From Streptomyces halobius (GTDB lineage: Bacteria; Actinomycetota; Actinomycetes; Streptomycetales; Streptomycetaceae): DNA of 64,000 bases. The notes beneath the pieces are model-generated. The model made no database searches, was not told the DNA's origin, and saw only the letters and a program-made list of their open reading frames with translations. The position numbers and the translations under genes were made by a program. The DNA lies in contig NZ_CP086322.1 of the NCBI RefSeq assembly GCF_023277745.1, positions 9,114,001 through 9,178,000 of the forward strand, written 5' to 3'. How positions within the stretch are numbered: position 1 is the first letter of the stretch; the number at the start of each line of letters is the position of its first letter. Shown here piece by piece: positions 52,744 to 62,046 of the stretch.

Positions 52744-52763
52744 GGTGTTTCGATCGAAACACC
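52744..52763. promoter_or_regulatory. Operator-like palindrome 2
   Basis: GGTGTTTCGATCGAAACACC is a perfect 20-bp palindrome. Its GTTTCGATCGAAAC core resembles TetR-family operators and is related to palindrome 1. No intact TetR gene is in the window beside it. Confidence 0.55.
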
Positions 52764-53101
52764 TACGGGCCAGCGTGTGTCACGTGCCTGCACCGCTGAT
52801 CGGCGGTCTGACCTGTGCGTACAGCCTGCGAACCCTAGACAAGCAGGCCGTACGGGGCGAGGCCTGCATCGACGACGTAGTCGAACTCCCGGCGCTGGGA
52901 TACCCGGATGGGCCGCCGCCCCATCCGGGCCGAGCATCCGCGCGCCCGCACGTCACCGTCCGGGTTCTCGTTGCCCGCCAGACGCTCGACGTCTTCCAAC
53001 TCCCACCGTCCGAAACTGGCCTGCCTTCTGCTCGCGCGCCGCCTGTTCGAACTCGTCCACCGTCCAGCCGCACCGGCTGGCCGGTGGCGACGGGGATCGG
53101 C

Positions 53102-53956
53102 TCAGGCCGGGTGCGGGACCGCGCCGGGCCTGTTGTTCGGTGCCGGCTTGCGGCCGGGCTTGGCGAAGTCGACCGGGGTCGGTTCCGCTGCGGCGGCCGC
53201 GGATTCCCTGCTGAGGAAGGAGCCCAGTTCGCCGATGGTGCTCATCAGCGGGGCCGGGAAGACGACCGTGGTGTTCTTGTCGACGCCGATCTCCACCAGG
53301 CTCTGCAGGTTGCGGAGTTGCAGGGCCAGGGGGTGGGCCATCATGGTGTCCGAGGCGTCCCCGAGCGCCGCCGCGGCGAGCGATTCCCCTTCCGCGTTGA
53401 TGATCTTTGCGCGCTTGTCCCGCTCGGCCTCGGCCTGGCCGGCCATCGCGCGCTTCATACTGTCGGGCAGCTGGATGTCCTTGAGCTCGACCAGGGTGAC
53501 TTCCACGCCCCACTCGGCGGTGGCGACGTCGAGGATCTCGCGGATGTCGAGGTTGATGCGGTCGGTCCCCGACAGCGTCTCGTCCAGGGTGTGCTGGCCG
53601 ACGACCTTGCGCAGGGTGGTCTGGGCGATCTGGTTGGTCGCGGCGTGGACGTTCTCGATGGCGACGACCGATTTCACGGCGTCCACGACGCGGAAGTACG
53701 CGACGGCCGATACATCGACGCTGACGTTGTCGCGGGTGATGATGCCCTGCGACTGGATCGGCATCGTGACGATGCGCAGCGACACCCGGTGCAGGACGTC
53801 GACGACCGGAATGATGGTCCGCAGACCGGGAGCTCGGGTGCCGGCCAGGCGCCCGAGCCGGAAGAGGACTCCTTTCTCGTACTGCTTGACGATCTTGAGG
53901 GCCATGGCCAGTGCCAGCAGGGCGAGAAGGCCGATGAGAGTGATCAGAAGCTGCAT
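53102..53956 (-). CDS. Slipin (SPFH/stomatin-like membrane protein)
   Basis: 284 residues. One N-terminal membrane helix (LLITLIGLLALLALAMALKI) is followed by a complete SPFH domain: VKQYEKGVLFRLGRLAGTRA, GLRTIIPVVDVLHRVSLRIV, SVDVSAVAYFRVVDAVKSVV, TTLRKVVGQHTLDETLSGTD. A coiled region AMAGQAEAERDKRAKIINAE then follows. Slipins scaffold membrane microdomains. The C-terminal 25 residues are Pro/Arg-rich. It heads toward the gap on the minus strand; the 54031-54303 gene lies upstream. Confidence 0.88.
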   Translation of the reverse strand: MQLLITLIGLLALLALAMALKIVKQYEKGVLFRLGRLAGTRAPGLRTIIPVVDVLHRVSLRIVTMPIQSQGIITRDNVSVDVSAVAYFRVVDAVKSVVAIENVHAATNQIAQTTLRKVVGQHTLDETLSGTDRINLDIREILDVATAEWGVEVTLVELKDIQLPDSMKRAMAGQAEAERDKRAKIINAEGESLAAAALGDASDTMMAHPLALQLRNLQSLVEIGVDKNTTVVFPAPLMSTIGELGSFLSRESAAAAAEPTPVDFAKPGRKPAPNNRPGAVPHPA

Positions 53957-54030
53957 GTGCCGTTCCTCTCGATGAGGACCCTGCGGATACCAGCGGGTCC
54001 TGAGCGGGGTTCCTGGAGGTGTGCGTCGGT

Positions 54031-54303
54031 TCAGTGTCCGTGTGCCCGACGGATCCGGCGCCGCGGGCGCAGACGTCCGCGGCCCCCGTCCCGGTGGTCG
54101 CGGCGGGCGGGCACGGCGGGCGGTTCGGACCGGCCCGGGATCGGTTGTTTGGTACTGCTGCGAGCGCCTCGGTCGCCGGGCAGGAACCGGCTGTAGCGGT
54201 GGAGCGCGATCCGCTCGGCGTGCTGTGCGTTGAGCCGCTGGATCACGTGTGCTGCTCCGATGATCAGGATCAGCAGGACGCCGATGGTCAGGGCCGTGGC
54301 CAT
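54031..54303 (-). CDS. Small membrane protein
   Basis: 90 residues from the ATG at 54303. One membrane helix (ATALTIGVLLILIIGAAHVI) then a basic soluble tail (RLNAQHAERIALHRYSRFLP, GRLRPRRRIRRAHGH). It lies 6 bp after the DUF5994 gene and 75 bp before slipin, so it is probably co-transcribed. No family recognised. Confidence 0.5.
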   Translation of the reverse strand: MATALTIGVLLILIIGAAHVIQRLNAQHAERIALHRYSRFLPGDRGARSSTKQPIPGRSEPPAVPARRDHRDGGRGRLRPRRRIRRAHGH

Positions 54304-54308
54304 GATGG

Positions 54309-54887
54309 TCACATCCCCACGACGAGGCGGCAGGGCTGGGCCGGAACGGCCGTGTGGGTCGAGGACGCGCCGCCCTCGTACTCCCATGTCTCCTCGGGGT
54401 CTTGTGCCCGGTCGGCTGCCGAGTCGCCGTGGCGGGCTTCCTCCGCCGCCATGAGTGCGCTCGCGGTCAGCTGCGGGCCGGTGCCGTCGGTGGCGGCGGC
54501 CATGAGCCGTGCTACCGCAGCGGTGCCGGTGTCCGGGGGGATCACCAGCAGATCCCAGCGGCCGACGCTGTACGACAGCAGCAAGATCTTGTGGGGATCC
54601 TGCGCGGCCTTGAACCAACCCACCTTCACTACATGTCCGTTGACAGGCACCTTGCGTGGGAGGACCGGCCAGTGCTGGGGGTTGACGGCGATGCGGGTGA
54701 TCCGTCCCCACAGGGGGGCCCGCATGTCGAACAGGGCGGGTAGTTCGCGCAGCAGGTCGCGGGAGCGGGGCCACCAGGCACCGTCCAGGAGCCCACGGGT
54801 CGTGCCCGTGGCTTTCAGCGTGAGGCGAGTGGTCGGAGCTGCGAGAAGCTCGTGCTGCGGCAGGGGATGGTCAATGGTCGCGGACAT
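54309..54887 (-). CDS. DUF5994 family protein
   Basis: 192 residues. RLTLKATGTTRGLLDGAWWP, RSRDLLRELPALFD, RITRIAVNPQHWPVLPRKVP, KILLLSYSVGRWDLLVIPPD follow the DUF5994 pattern of streptomycetes closely. Function is unknown; members often sit near stress or STAS-type genes. It begins the small operon with the membrane protein and slipin. Confidence 0.75.
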   Translation of the reverse strand: MSATIDHPLPQHELLAAPTTRLTLKATGTTRGLLDGAWWPRSRDLLRELPALFDMRAPLWGRITRIAVNPQHWPVLPRKVPVNGHVVKVGWFKAAQDPHKILLLSYSVGRWDLLVIPPDTGTAAVARLMAAATDGTGPQLTASALMAAEEARHGDSAADRAQDPEETWEYEGGASSTHTAVPAQPCRLVVGM

Positions 54888-55469
54888 GGCGCGGACCCGT
54901 CTTCAGATCGCGGTCCGCGGACAGCGGCCTGGTGTCTTTGCTCACCGAGAACGACATCAGCGCGGCAGCCGGTGTGCGAAATGCTCTCGATACCTCCAGG
55001 TTACTCCTCGGTGGGCCCCAACGGACCGCGCGGAGAGACCAGTTCCAATACGCCCCTGCTCCTTCGTACTCACGCTCCCATCACTGGCCTGGAGATTCAC
55101 GGAACAGCGAGCAGAGCCATTTTCAAGGAGCCACAACGTCCACGGGGATCCGGTCGAGACCGGCCTCGACCAACCGCCCGTCGGCCCGCCGGTACGTCGC
55201 CCGCACCGTCCGACTATCTGTCGCGTGCTTTCGTCTGAACCGGTCCCCATGGTCGCCCCTTCGTGTCCGAAGTCTTCGGCACCAGGACACTGGCCACCAC
55301 CAGCGGTAGCCTGAGCAGGAAACCGGGCAAACCAAACGACAAGACTGGACCGCGGAGCGTCAGCATGACGCTTGCCCCGTACCGAGTAGAGACTCAGCCG
55401 AGCCGGTGGACGACAAGTTGATGACAAATCACTTGGACAACGACATCTCTATTCGGAACCTACAAGAAT
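54888..55469. other. 582-bp intergenic stretch
   Basis: No reading frame with family resemblance on either strand. Composition is more mixed than in the flanking genes. It separates the slipin operon from the end of the secretion operon, whose terminator should be here; I could not pick one out. Confidence 0.4.
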
Positions 55470-56441
55470 CTATGCAACGCGGCGGATGTCCCAGGCGTAC
55501 TGTTCCCAGTACCCCGACAGGCTGATGATCTCGACGCGTTTCCCGGGCCGTGGGGCGTCGATCATGCGGTTTCCGCCGGCGTAGATCCCGACGTGTCCCC
55601 AGCCATCCTTGTTGAAGATGATGAGGTCGCCGGGCTGCATCTGGTCGCGCGGGACGGACTTCCCGACGTGGCGCTGTTCCTGTGAGGTGCGCGGCAAGAC
55701 GACCTTGTGGCCGGTTCCTTGGTAGACCGCGTACGACGTCAGCCCGCTGCAGTCGAACCCTCCGCCGGACGGCCCGTTGATGGTGCCGCCGCCCCATACG
55801 TAGGGGACGCCGAGCTGGGTGTACGCGGCCTTGACGATCGCGTTGGAGGTAACGTCAGCGTTCGAGTCGATCCCGTTGGGCTGCGCGGCCGCGTACGTCT
55901 TGGCCTGGGCGAGCACCTTCTTCACGTACCAGTCCGCGTGGTTGTAGGAGTAGATCGCCTTGTATATCCCCTTGCTGGTGCCGGACTTGGCGCCGTTGGC
56001 GCACAACATCCGCGCCGCCGCATACACCGCGTCGGTCGGATCCCACGGGCTGGGCGGGTTGGCGCCGCCGGGCGGGACCGGGTACGCGTAGCCCTTGAAT
56101 GTGGTCGGTAGGAACTGCATCGGCCCGACCGCGCCCGCGTACGAGCGCATGGTAGGGTGGCGGGCGTGGTCGGTCTCGACCTTGCCGATCGCGGCGAGCA
56201 CCGTCCAGTCCAGCCCACGGCACGCAGCTGGCGCCGCCTTTCGATAGAGCGCCAGCATGTCCGGCGGTATGTCGCCCACCGCACCGCCCTGCGCCGAGAT
56301 CTGGGACCCGGCCGCTTCCTCCTCTTCCTGGTGGCCGGCCGCGCCGTTCGCCACAGCAGCAATGAATAGAACCAGGACCCCGATCAGCGCGACCGCCCCT
56401 GCACCGAATCCGACACCGACCGCGATAACAGGCTTCTTCAC
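55470..56441 (-). CDS. Bifunctional lytic transglycosylase / NlpC-P60 peptidase
   Basis: 323 residues. Signal-anchor VIAVGVGFGAGAVALIGVLV, then an SLT-type transglycosylase domain (LDWTVLAAIGKVETDHARHP with the catalytic E, AGAVGPMQFLPTTFKGYAYP). A C-terminal NlpC/P60 domain has the Cys in GGGFDCSGLTSYAVYQGTGH and His in GWGHVGIYAGGNRMID. It opens peptidoglycan for the conjugation machine. Its start overlaps the stop of the channel gene (ATGA), so it is part of the secretion operon. Confidence 0.9.
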   Translation of the reverse strand: MKKPVIAVGVGFGAGAVALIGVLVLFIAAVANGAAGHQEEEEAAGSQISAQGGAVGDIPPDMLALYRKAAPAACRGLDWTVLAAIGKVETDHARHPTMRSYAGAVGPMQFLPTTFKGYAYPVPPGGANPPSPWDPTDAVYAAARMLCANGAKSGTSKGIYKAIYSYNHADWYVKKVLAQAKTYAAAQPNGIDSNADVTSNAIVKAAYTQLGVPYVWGGGTINGPSGGGFDCSGLTSYAVYQGTGHKVVLPRTSQEQRHVGKSVPRDQMQPGDLIIFNKDGWGHVGIYAGGNRMIDAPRPGKRVEIISLSGYWEQYAWDIRRVA

Positions 56442-58252
56442 GAGCGCCTCCTTGGCTGCCTGGGGCGGGGCGGCACGGGACGGCGAGGCGGCGCGGGCGG
56501 CGGGACCGGTTGGTTGGCCGCGGCACCACGGGCACGGATGCGGTGCAACCGCTGTTGCAGACTCGCCTGCTGGCTGGACGCCGGCGGTGTCAGCGGCCGC
56601 TGCGGCACCATCTGCGGCCGACGGCTGCGGCGCGGCGCAGCGGTGGGCGCCGGGTTGGGCGGCCGGCCCGGCGTACGACGCGCCGCCGCGGAGAGGGGGC
56701 CGGTGGTTCGGCGGGCCGATCGGCCCGCGGGGCGGAAGGGCTGCGGTGGCAGGCCGCGGCGGGCACGGACGCGGTTGCTGATCCAGCGTCCGCCGATGCC
56801 GCGCCAGTACTCGTCGGCGAAGTCACGCACCTGCGGCTCGTACAGGTTCCTGGCGTCGTCGAGGCGGGTTTTGAGCTGGGTGGCCGCGTTGGTGACCTGA
56901 CCGGGCACGGCCTGCGCCGCGGCGGCCGTGCGACGTGCGGCACGTGGCCCGTAAACGGGCAGTCCCACCGTGCCCTTCAGGCCGACGCGGCCTGCCCGCA
57001 TGCCGGTTCGGGCTCCGGCACGTACCGCTCGTTCGGTGCCGCGCGCGAGGCTCCCTGCGCCCTTGGCCAGGCGTCCAGTGAGCGCGCGGGCGCTGCCCGC
57101 GCGGCCCAGACCGCCACTGACCGCCCCGGCGGTGCCGCCGGTGGCAGCCATCATGCCGAGCATCAGCGCGGCGCCGCCGATTTTGCCCAGTGTGCCGCGC
57201 CGACTGCGGGTCCCGGCGCCGAGGTCGGAGGGAGCGGAGGCGCCGCCGAGTTTGGATGCGCCGACGTGGGCCTTGAGCCGGGCGGCCATCTGCTGCGAGC
57301 GGCGGATCAGCCGCTTGCGGAAGATGATCGCGCCGACGCACAGGATGTCGACGGTGACGAACCGGACGACGATGCCGCCGGGGATGTCCTGCGGTGCGGC
57401 GGAGACCACGGCGGTCACGGCCACCGTGAACGCGGCCAGGCCCAGCACGAGCAGGATCAGCAGGGCCAGGCTGCGGGCGATGGCGGCGCCGCGCGACCAC
57501 AGCCACGCCCGGCCCGGTCCCGGCAGGGTGCCGGCGATCAGCGCGCAGCGCAGCAGCATCGCCTCGAAGGCGAGCCACACCTGGGCGGCCAGGTAGCCGC
57601 CGGCGATGCCGACGATCAGCGCCCAGACCAGCAGGGCTGCGAGCAGCATGAAGAAGGCTCCCGCGAGCTTGTCCGCGGATGCCTTCTTGGCTTCCTGGGC
57701 GTTGCCGGTGACGCAGAGTTTCTCGAACTCCTCGTCGGGCTTGCTGCCGAAGGTGTCCTGGGCCCACTGCAGCGCCTTGTCCCTGACGATGTCTTCGATC
57801 TTGCCGCCGATCCCGGGCAGGATTATGTCTCCGCCTCCGGGGATGTCCCTGATGGTCTTGGTCTGTTCGGCGACCGCCTTGTTGTAGAAGGCTTGCTGAA
57901 TTCCCAAGGACGTGAAGCGCGACGCGCACTTGTCCTTGGTGTCGTCGGTGAACGTCTGGCCGTAGGTGAGCACCATGCTCGGCTGCACGACAAAGGCTTT
58001 GACGAGTTCGTCGGTGATGGGCGTGGTGATGTCCGCGGCGGTGTCCTCTGTCGCGCGCCCGGTGGGGTCCTCGTGGCCCATGACGATGGCGGCGACCGCG
58101 ACGCCCAGATCGCGCGCCTTGCCGACAGCGCCGTCCGGACCGAGCAACGTCTGGGGCGGCGAGGCGAGGCTGGTGACCGCGAGCGCCGAGATCAGCAGGG
58201 ACGCGGTGAGCTCGCCCCAACCACGGGAGCGGTCACCGAAGAAGAAATCCAC
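56438..58252 (-). CDS. Conjugative channel membrane protein, C-terminal part (VirB6/TrbL-like)
   Basis: 604 residues if started at the GTG at 58252. It has several membrane helices (LLISALAVTSLASPPQTLLG, FFMLLAALLVWALIVGIAGG, AIARSLALLILLVLGLAAFT, TVDILCVGAIIFRKRLI) and a long basic, Arg/Pro-rich cytoplasmic tail. The opening residues DFFFGDRSRGWGELTASLL read as the direct continuation of the frame 58254-58872, which ends GLFLAFSGTVAAW; one missing base near 58250 probably splits a single gene. Confidence 0.75.
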   Translation of the reverse strand: MDFFFGDRSRGWGELTASLLISALAVTSLASPPQTLLGPDGAVGKARDLGVAVAAIVMGHEDPTGRATEDTAADITTPITDELVKAFVVQPSMVLTYGQTFTDDTKDKCASRFTSLGIQQAFYNKAVAEQTKTIRDIPGGGDIILPGIGGKIEDIVRDKALQWAQDTFGSKPDEEFEKLCVTGNAQEAKKASADKLAGAFFMLLAALLVWALIVGIAGGYLAAQVWLAFEAMLLRCALIAGTLPGPGRAWLWSRGAAIARSLALLILLVLGLAAFTVAVTAVVSAAPQDIPGGIVVRFVTVDILCVGAIIFRKRLIRRSQQMAARLKAHVGASKLGGASAPSDLGAGTRSRRGTLGKIGGAALMLGMMAATGGTAGAVSGGLGRAGSARALTGRLAKGAGSLARGTERAVRAGARTGMRAGRVGLKGTVGLPVYGPRAARRTAAAAQAVPGQVTNAATQLKTRLDDARNLYEPQVRDFADEYWRGIGGRWISNRVRARRGLPPQPFRPAGRSARRTTGPLSAAARRTPGRPPNPAPTAAPRRSRRPQMVPQRPLTPPASSQQASLQQRLHRIRARGAAANQPVPPPAPPRRPVPPRPRQPRRRS

Positions 58253-58872
58253 GCCGCGACGGTGCCACTGAAGGCGAGGAACAGGCCCGGCAAGCCCAGC
58301 TGGAGCAGGACGCTGTTATAGAGGGAGTCCGACACCGCCAACGCCGGCTTGAGGAGCAGCGAAGCCAGCTTGAAGCCGAGGGCCCAGGCGATCAGCCAGC
58401 AGGCAAACGCCACCAGCCACTTGACGCACATGAACAGCAGGCTCGTCAGCCACGCCTGGACCTTGAGGTCCCAGTCGGACCACTCACCGCTCTCGGCGTA
58501 GATTTTGAACGCGCTGACGGGGATGCCGTGTTCGTCCGTGACGTGGAAGCTGTCGAGAAGGTCGTCCTTGCCGATCCCCAGTCGCTTCAGCTTTTTGCGC
58601 AGGCTCTCCTTCTTCTCCCGCAGCGCCTTCCTGGCGGCCGCCTTGCCCTGCGCGGTGTCCTCATAGGCGACTCCCGTGCGCCCGTCCGGCGTCGGCCTCT
58701 GGTCTTTCGCTCCGGGCTTGGCGGAGTCGGAGGGGGCAGGCTGCGCGCTGGTCGATACGGAGGGCTTGGGCTCAGGGGCCGCGGCCGCATGGGCGGCCAT
58801 AGCCGTGGTGAGGATGACCGCGGTGCACAGCACCAGCACCAGCCGCCAGGCCCCCCCCGCCGCCCTATCCAT
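58192..58872 (-). CDS. Conjugative channel membrane protein, N-terminal part
   Basis: 226 residues from the ATG at 58872. A signal sequence (WRLVLVLCTAVILTTAMAAH, then AAAAPEP), a Lys-rich helical stretch (ARKALREKKESLRKKLKRLG) and membrane helices (VQAWLTSLLFMCVKWLVAFA, NSVLLQLGLPGLFLAFSGTV) follow. After GTVAAW the last 19 residues look spurious; the expected sequence continues in the frame of 56438-58252. Together they would form one protein of about 810 residues. Confidence 0.7.
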   Translation of the reverse strand: MDRAAGGAWRLVLVLCTAVILTTAMAAHAAAAPEPKPSVSTSAQPAPSDSAKPGAKDQRPTPDGRTGVAYEDTAQGKAAARKALREKKESLRKKLKRLGIGKDDLLDSFHVTDEHGIPVSAFKIYAESGEWSDWDLKVQAWLTSLLFMCVKWLVAFACWLIAWALGFKLASLLLKPALAVSDSLYNSVLLQLGLPGLFLAFSGTVAAWISSSVTAPVVGASSPRPC

Positions 58873-58900
58873 GCCGTCTGCCCGGCCAGGCGCAGCCACC

Positions 58901-61435
58901 TCATGCCGCCATCGCCGGGTCGGAGTGGATCGCGGTGGCGGCCTGCAGGTCGGCGGGGATGACGACCTGCATCCCGCCGATCCGCCCGTACAGATCCCGG
59001 TGCAGGCACTCACCGGCCCGCTGCGCCCGGACCTCGTCGGCGACGTCCATGGGGGACAGGCGGGTGGTGACCAGCTCGACCAGGTCCTCGTCGGTCGGAT
59101 CGAGGTCGAGGAACGCAAGGCCGCGCTTGGCGAGGGCGACGTCGGTCTGCCGGAACAAGAACTTCCGGGGAAAGAGCCCACGGATTACCTGCCCGGTAGC
59201 CGTCGCCTCCGGGCCGATGTCCTCGCCGTCGTGCGACCCGACAAGGCAGCCGGCGTTGTGCTTGCGGCCGTCGCGGACGAGTTCCAGGAGCAGGGCCATG
59301 CCCTCGGGGGAGGAGGTCAGCCACCAGCACTCGTCCCACACCGCCACACAGAACTCATGGGGATTGGCGAAGCAAATTTCCCTGCACAGCGCCGCGATGA
59401 GATACAGCGCCGCCCGGCCGAAAGTCTTCTCGAACTCCAGCGTCGACAGCCGGTCGGCTGCCAGCTCCTGTTCCTTGGGCAGCACCAGGTTGGCGGTGGC
59501 GAAGACGATCGAATCGGCCTTCGACGTGTCCACCACCGGCAACGCCGGGTCGAAGATGGTGCGGGCCAGGTCCTTGCGGGCAACCGCGGCCAGCTTGCGC
59601 GCTACCGCGTTCGAGGTCGCATCGCGCTTGCCCCGTGCCTGCAGTTCGCCGACCAGCGCTGCCATGGACGGCGCCGGCCCGGCCAGTGTCGCCTCGATCG
59701 CCTCCGACAGCACGATGCCCTGGTCGCTCATGGGGCCGATGCCCAGCAGCAGCGTCAGGAACGACTCCGTACGGCGCTGCGCCTGGCCGGCGTCGCGGAT
59801 CGTGCGCAGCGGATCGAGGGAGACCTGGGCCTGGTCGTCGATGGTGATGACCTGGTTGGTGCCAGGGCACGTCTTGGCGTAGCGGACATGTTCCTGCTGC
59901 GGGGTGCGGTCGACGATGACGGCCCGCCCTCGGCTGCCGGGCCGATCGGCTTTGCGGCCGGCGGCGAGGATGGTGTAGACGGCGGTCTTCATGGCGACGC
60001 TCTTGCCGCCGCCGAGTTCACCGATGAACGCCGCGGAGGCGGATGCGGACTTCTGCGGGCCCAGTGACCAGTCGGTCAGCACGGGCCGGGTGCCGCCGCC
60101 GGACAGCTGTAGGCCGTACAGCGGCCCCTTGGCATCGCCCAGCGCCGATCCACCGAAGGCACCGGCCATCGCGAAGTCCCGCGCGAGGAGCACCTGCGCG
60201 TAGGACAGCATCACCTTCGGAGTGCGGGCACCAGGCAGCATCCCGTAGAACAGCCGCTCCTGCTCGCCCACGGGGCGGATGAAGGTGTAGTCGTCCTCCC
60301 CGAAGTGGGTCTTCAGGTCGGCGGCGCGGGCTTCGGCTTCGGCCGGGGTGGTGCCCCAGACGCACAGCGTGCCCATGGCCTGGACCTCGACCTCGGACTT
60401 CGACCGGGTTACCGCGCTGCGGAAGTCCGCCATGTCGTCGGTGGCCTCGTGCACGTGCGACGGCACCCCGGAGGCCTCTCCCTCGTACTCGCCGGGCTGG
60501 TTCGCCAGCTCATTGGCCTGTCGGCCGGCCTTTTTGTTGGCGACGGCGCCCGGGGTGACTTTGAGGCGCATCACCCAGTCCACCGGGAAGCTGTACTCAT
60601 CCAGGGCGGCGAGGTATTCGCTGCCGGGGAAGATGAACCGCTCGGGCATCTCGGCCAGCGACAGGAACGTCTGGTAGGACTCGCCCCATTCGGTGCTCAC
60701 CTGCAGCCAGCGACGCCCGAACCGGCCCTTGTCTTGGGTGTCCTCTTCCTGACCGGCATCGGCGGGAGCGGCGCTCTCCGCGAGAATGACCTGGCCCAGC
60801 GCCGCAGCTCCGCGGCCGCGGCCCCGGCCTGTGCCCTGATCCGGTTCGGGCAGCAGGGGCTCCAGGACTCCGCGCCGGGCGCTGTGTCCGTAGATCCACA
60901 GGATTTCCGCCTCGGTCGTGGGCCGCAGCGTGATCGTGGAGGGCCAGGTCCCGGCGAGGGCGCGCGCCTGCTTGAGCCGGCGCTCCTCTTCGCGGGCGCT
61001 GACCGGTGCGGGCAGCAGGCCCAGCTGCAGGGCGATTTCCGCGCGGGCCGCCTCGAACGCCATGCCGGCGGCCTGCTTCTTGCCGCCGGCGGGCAGCGGG
61101 ACAGCCAGCCAGTCCACGCGGCTGGTCAGCTCCATGCACTCCAACTGGTCCCACACCCGCGTCGCCAGCTGCGCGTAGCGCTCGCTCGCAGCCAGGTCGA
61201 CGCCGTCGGTCATCTTGCGCAGCACCGCGGCCGGGTCGACCTGCGGGCACAGGCTGAGCAACATCGACTCGCCGTGCAGCTGCTTGACCAACGACTCCAG
61301 GGCACGCAGCCGCCGTTCCTTGACGGTGCGGGAGGACTGGGCGTGCCCGCTGCCCTCCACCCGCCACAGCGCCCAACAGGTGCCGTGACGGGTCCAAATG
61401 ACATTTCCGGCGATGTGCCGGACGGGAATCCGCAT
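58901..61435 (-). CDS. VirB4/TraC-type conjugation ATPase
   Basis: 844 residues from the ATG at 61435, which shares its A with the preceding TAA. Walker A is FIGELGGGKSVAMKTAVY; Walker B-like FCVAVWDECWWLTSSPEGMA; arginine-rich C-terminal RGLFPRKFLFRQTDVALAKR. The N-terminal half (VTPGAVANKKAGRQANELAN) matches SCO6880-type ATPases of actinobacterial type IV systems. It energises assembly and substrate transfer at the inner face of the membrane. Confidence 0.9.
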   Translation of the reverse strand: MRIPVRHIAGNVIWTRHGTCWALWRVEGSGHAQSSRTVKERRLRALESLVKQLHGESMLLSLCPQVDPAAVLRKMTDGVDLAASERYAQLATRVWDQLECMELTSRVDWLAVPLPAGGKKQAAGMAFEAARAEIALQLGLLPAPVSAREEERRLKQARALAGTWPSTITLRPTTEAEILWIYGHSARRGVLEPLLPEPDQGTGRGRGRGAAALGQVILAESAAPADAGQEEDTQDKGRFGRRWLQVSTEWGESYQTFLSLAEMPERFIFPGSEYLAALDEYSFPVDWVMRLKVTPGAVANKKAGRQANELANQPGEYEGEASGVPSHVHEATDDMADFRSAVTRSKSEVEVQAMGTLCVWGTTPAEAEARAADLKTHFGEDDYTFIRPVGEQERLFYGMLPGARTPKVMLSYAQVLLARDFAMAGAFGGSALGDAKGPLYGLQLSGGGTRPVLTDWSLGPQKSASASAAFIGELGGGKSVAMKTAVYTILAAGRKADRPGSRGRAVIVDRTPQQEHVRYAKTCPGTNQVITIDDQAQVSLDPLRTIRDAGQAQRRTESFLTLLLGIGPMSDQGIVLSEAIEATLAGPAPSMAALVGELQARGKRDATSNAVARKLAAVARKDLARTIFDPALPVVDTSKADSIVFATANLVLPKEQELAADRLSTLEFEKTFGRAALYLIAALCREICFANPHEFCVAVWDECWWLTSSPEGMALLLELVRDGRKHNAGCLVGSHDGEDIGPEATATGQVIRGLFPRKFLFRQTDVALAKRGLAFLDLDPTDEDLVELVTTRLSPMDVADEVRAQRAGECLHRDLYGRIGGMQVVIPADLQAATAIHSDPAMAA

Positions 61436-62046
61436 TACTGCCCCCGCTCGTTCGTGTTCGTGGTGGTCTGACCGGCAGTGCGGGCGGCGAGCAGAGCGCC
61501 CACGCCCGACGTCACCCGCACTACAGGCGCGTCGGCCACCGGCCGGTCGGTTACTACGGCGATCTCCGGGGCAACGTCGCGCACCGGCTTGGCGGAAGGG
61601 GCGCCGGCCTCCGCCTGCGTCGCCGCGTTGCCGTTCGCCGGCTGCCAGGTCAGCGTGCAAACACCCACCGCCGCGCCACGGCGGGGCCGGCGCACAGGGC
61701 GGCCGTCCATCCGGCCGGACGATCCGCTGACCGCCAGGCCAAGGGCGCTGGCCGCCACGGCGAAGGGGTTGCGGCCATCGACGTGCACACGCCCCACAAC
61801 CAGCGCCAGGGCGTAGGGCACACCGAGCAACGGCAGGGCATCGAGCAGGCCGTGATGCGCCCACAGTCCGGCGGTGAGCAGCAGCACCGCCAGGGTGGCT
61901 GCCGCCACGATGATCTGCGGCCACGTGTAGGGGCCGCCCCAGATCCGGCCGCCGCCGGGCCAGGTGCCGACGACGTTCTGGTGTCTGCGGGCCTTCGTGT
62001 AGCAGCGGCCGATCAGCGGCTCCGGAGACGAAGCGGTGGTGCTCAT
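61435..62046 (-). CDS. PrgI/SCO6880-partner membrane protein
   Basis: 203 residues. Two membrane segments (WPQIIVAAATLAVLLLTAGL, PLLGVPYALALVVGRVHVDG) after a YTKARRHQNVVG-type N-terminus, then a soluble Ala/Pro/Val-rich tail. Position directly before the VirB4-like ATPase (TAATG overlap) and size fit the PrgI/VirB3-like subunit of actinobacterial conjugation systems. The start overlaps the preceding stop (ATGA). Confidence 0.7.
   Translation of the reverse strand: MSTTASSPEPLIGRCYTKARRHQNVVGTWPGGGRIWGGPYTWPQIIVAAATLAVLLLTAGLWAHHGLLDALPLLGVPYALALVVGRVHVDGRNPFAVAASALGLAVSGSSGRMDGRPVRRPRRGAAVGVCTLTWQPANGNAATQAEAGAPSAKPVRDVAPEIAVVTDRPVADAPVVRVTSGVGALLAARTAGQTTTNTNERGQ

Larger units (their letters stand above)
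52386..53101. other. 716-bp gap with hairpin, twin palindromes and gene relics
   Basis: Just after the interrupted gene a perfect 10-bp stem (TGAGGCACGT, 52402-52411, with 52424-52433) forms a hairpin. On the minus strand about 52650-52553 reads TISLVPYVPLGSGLVEKRQL and LGAEWAVLHVPG, which looks like the C-terminal part of an aldo/keto reductase. 52860-53090 minus carries unrecognised coding-like scraps (RWELEDVERLAGNENPDGDV). Two operator-like palindromes are listed separately. No intact gene. Confidence 0.4.

Noticed and set aside
52386..53101. Intact aldo/keto reductase or regulator gene near the twin palindromes
   Set aside because: Only about 30 reductase-like codons remain and no start or complete domain is present.
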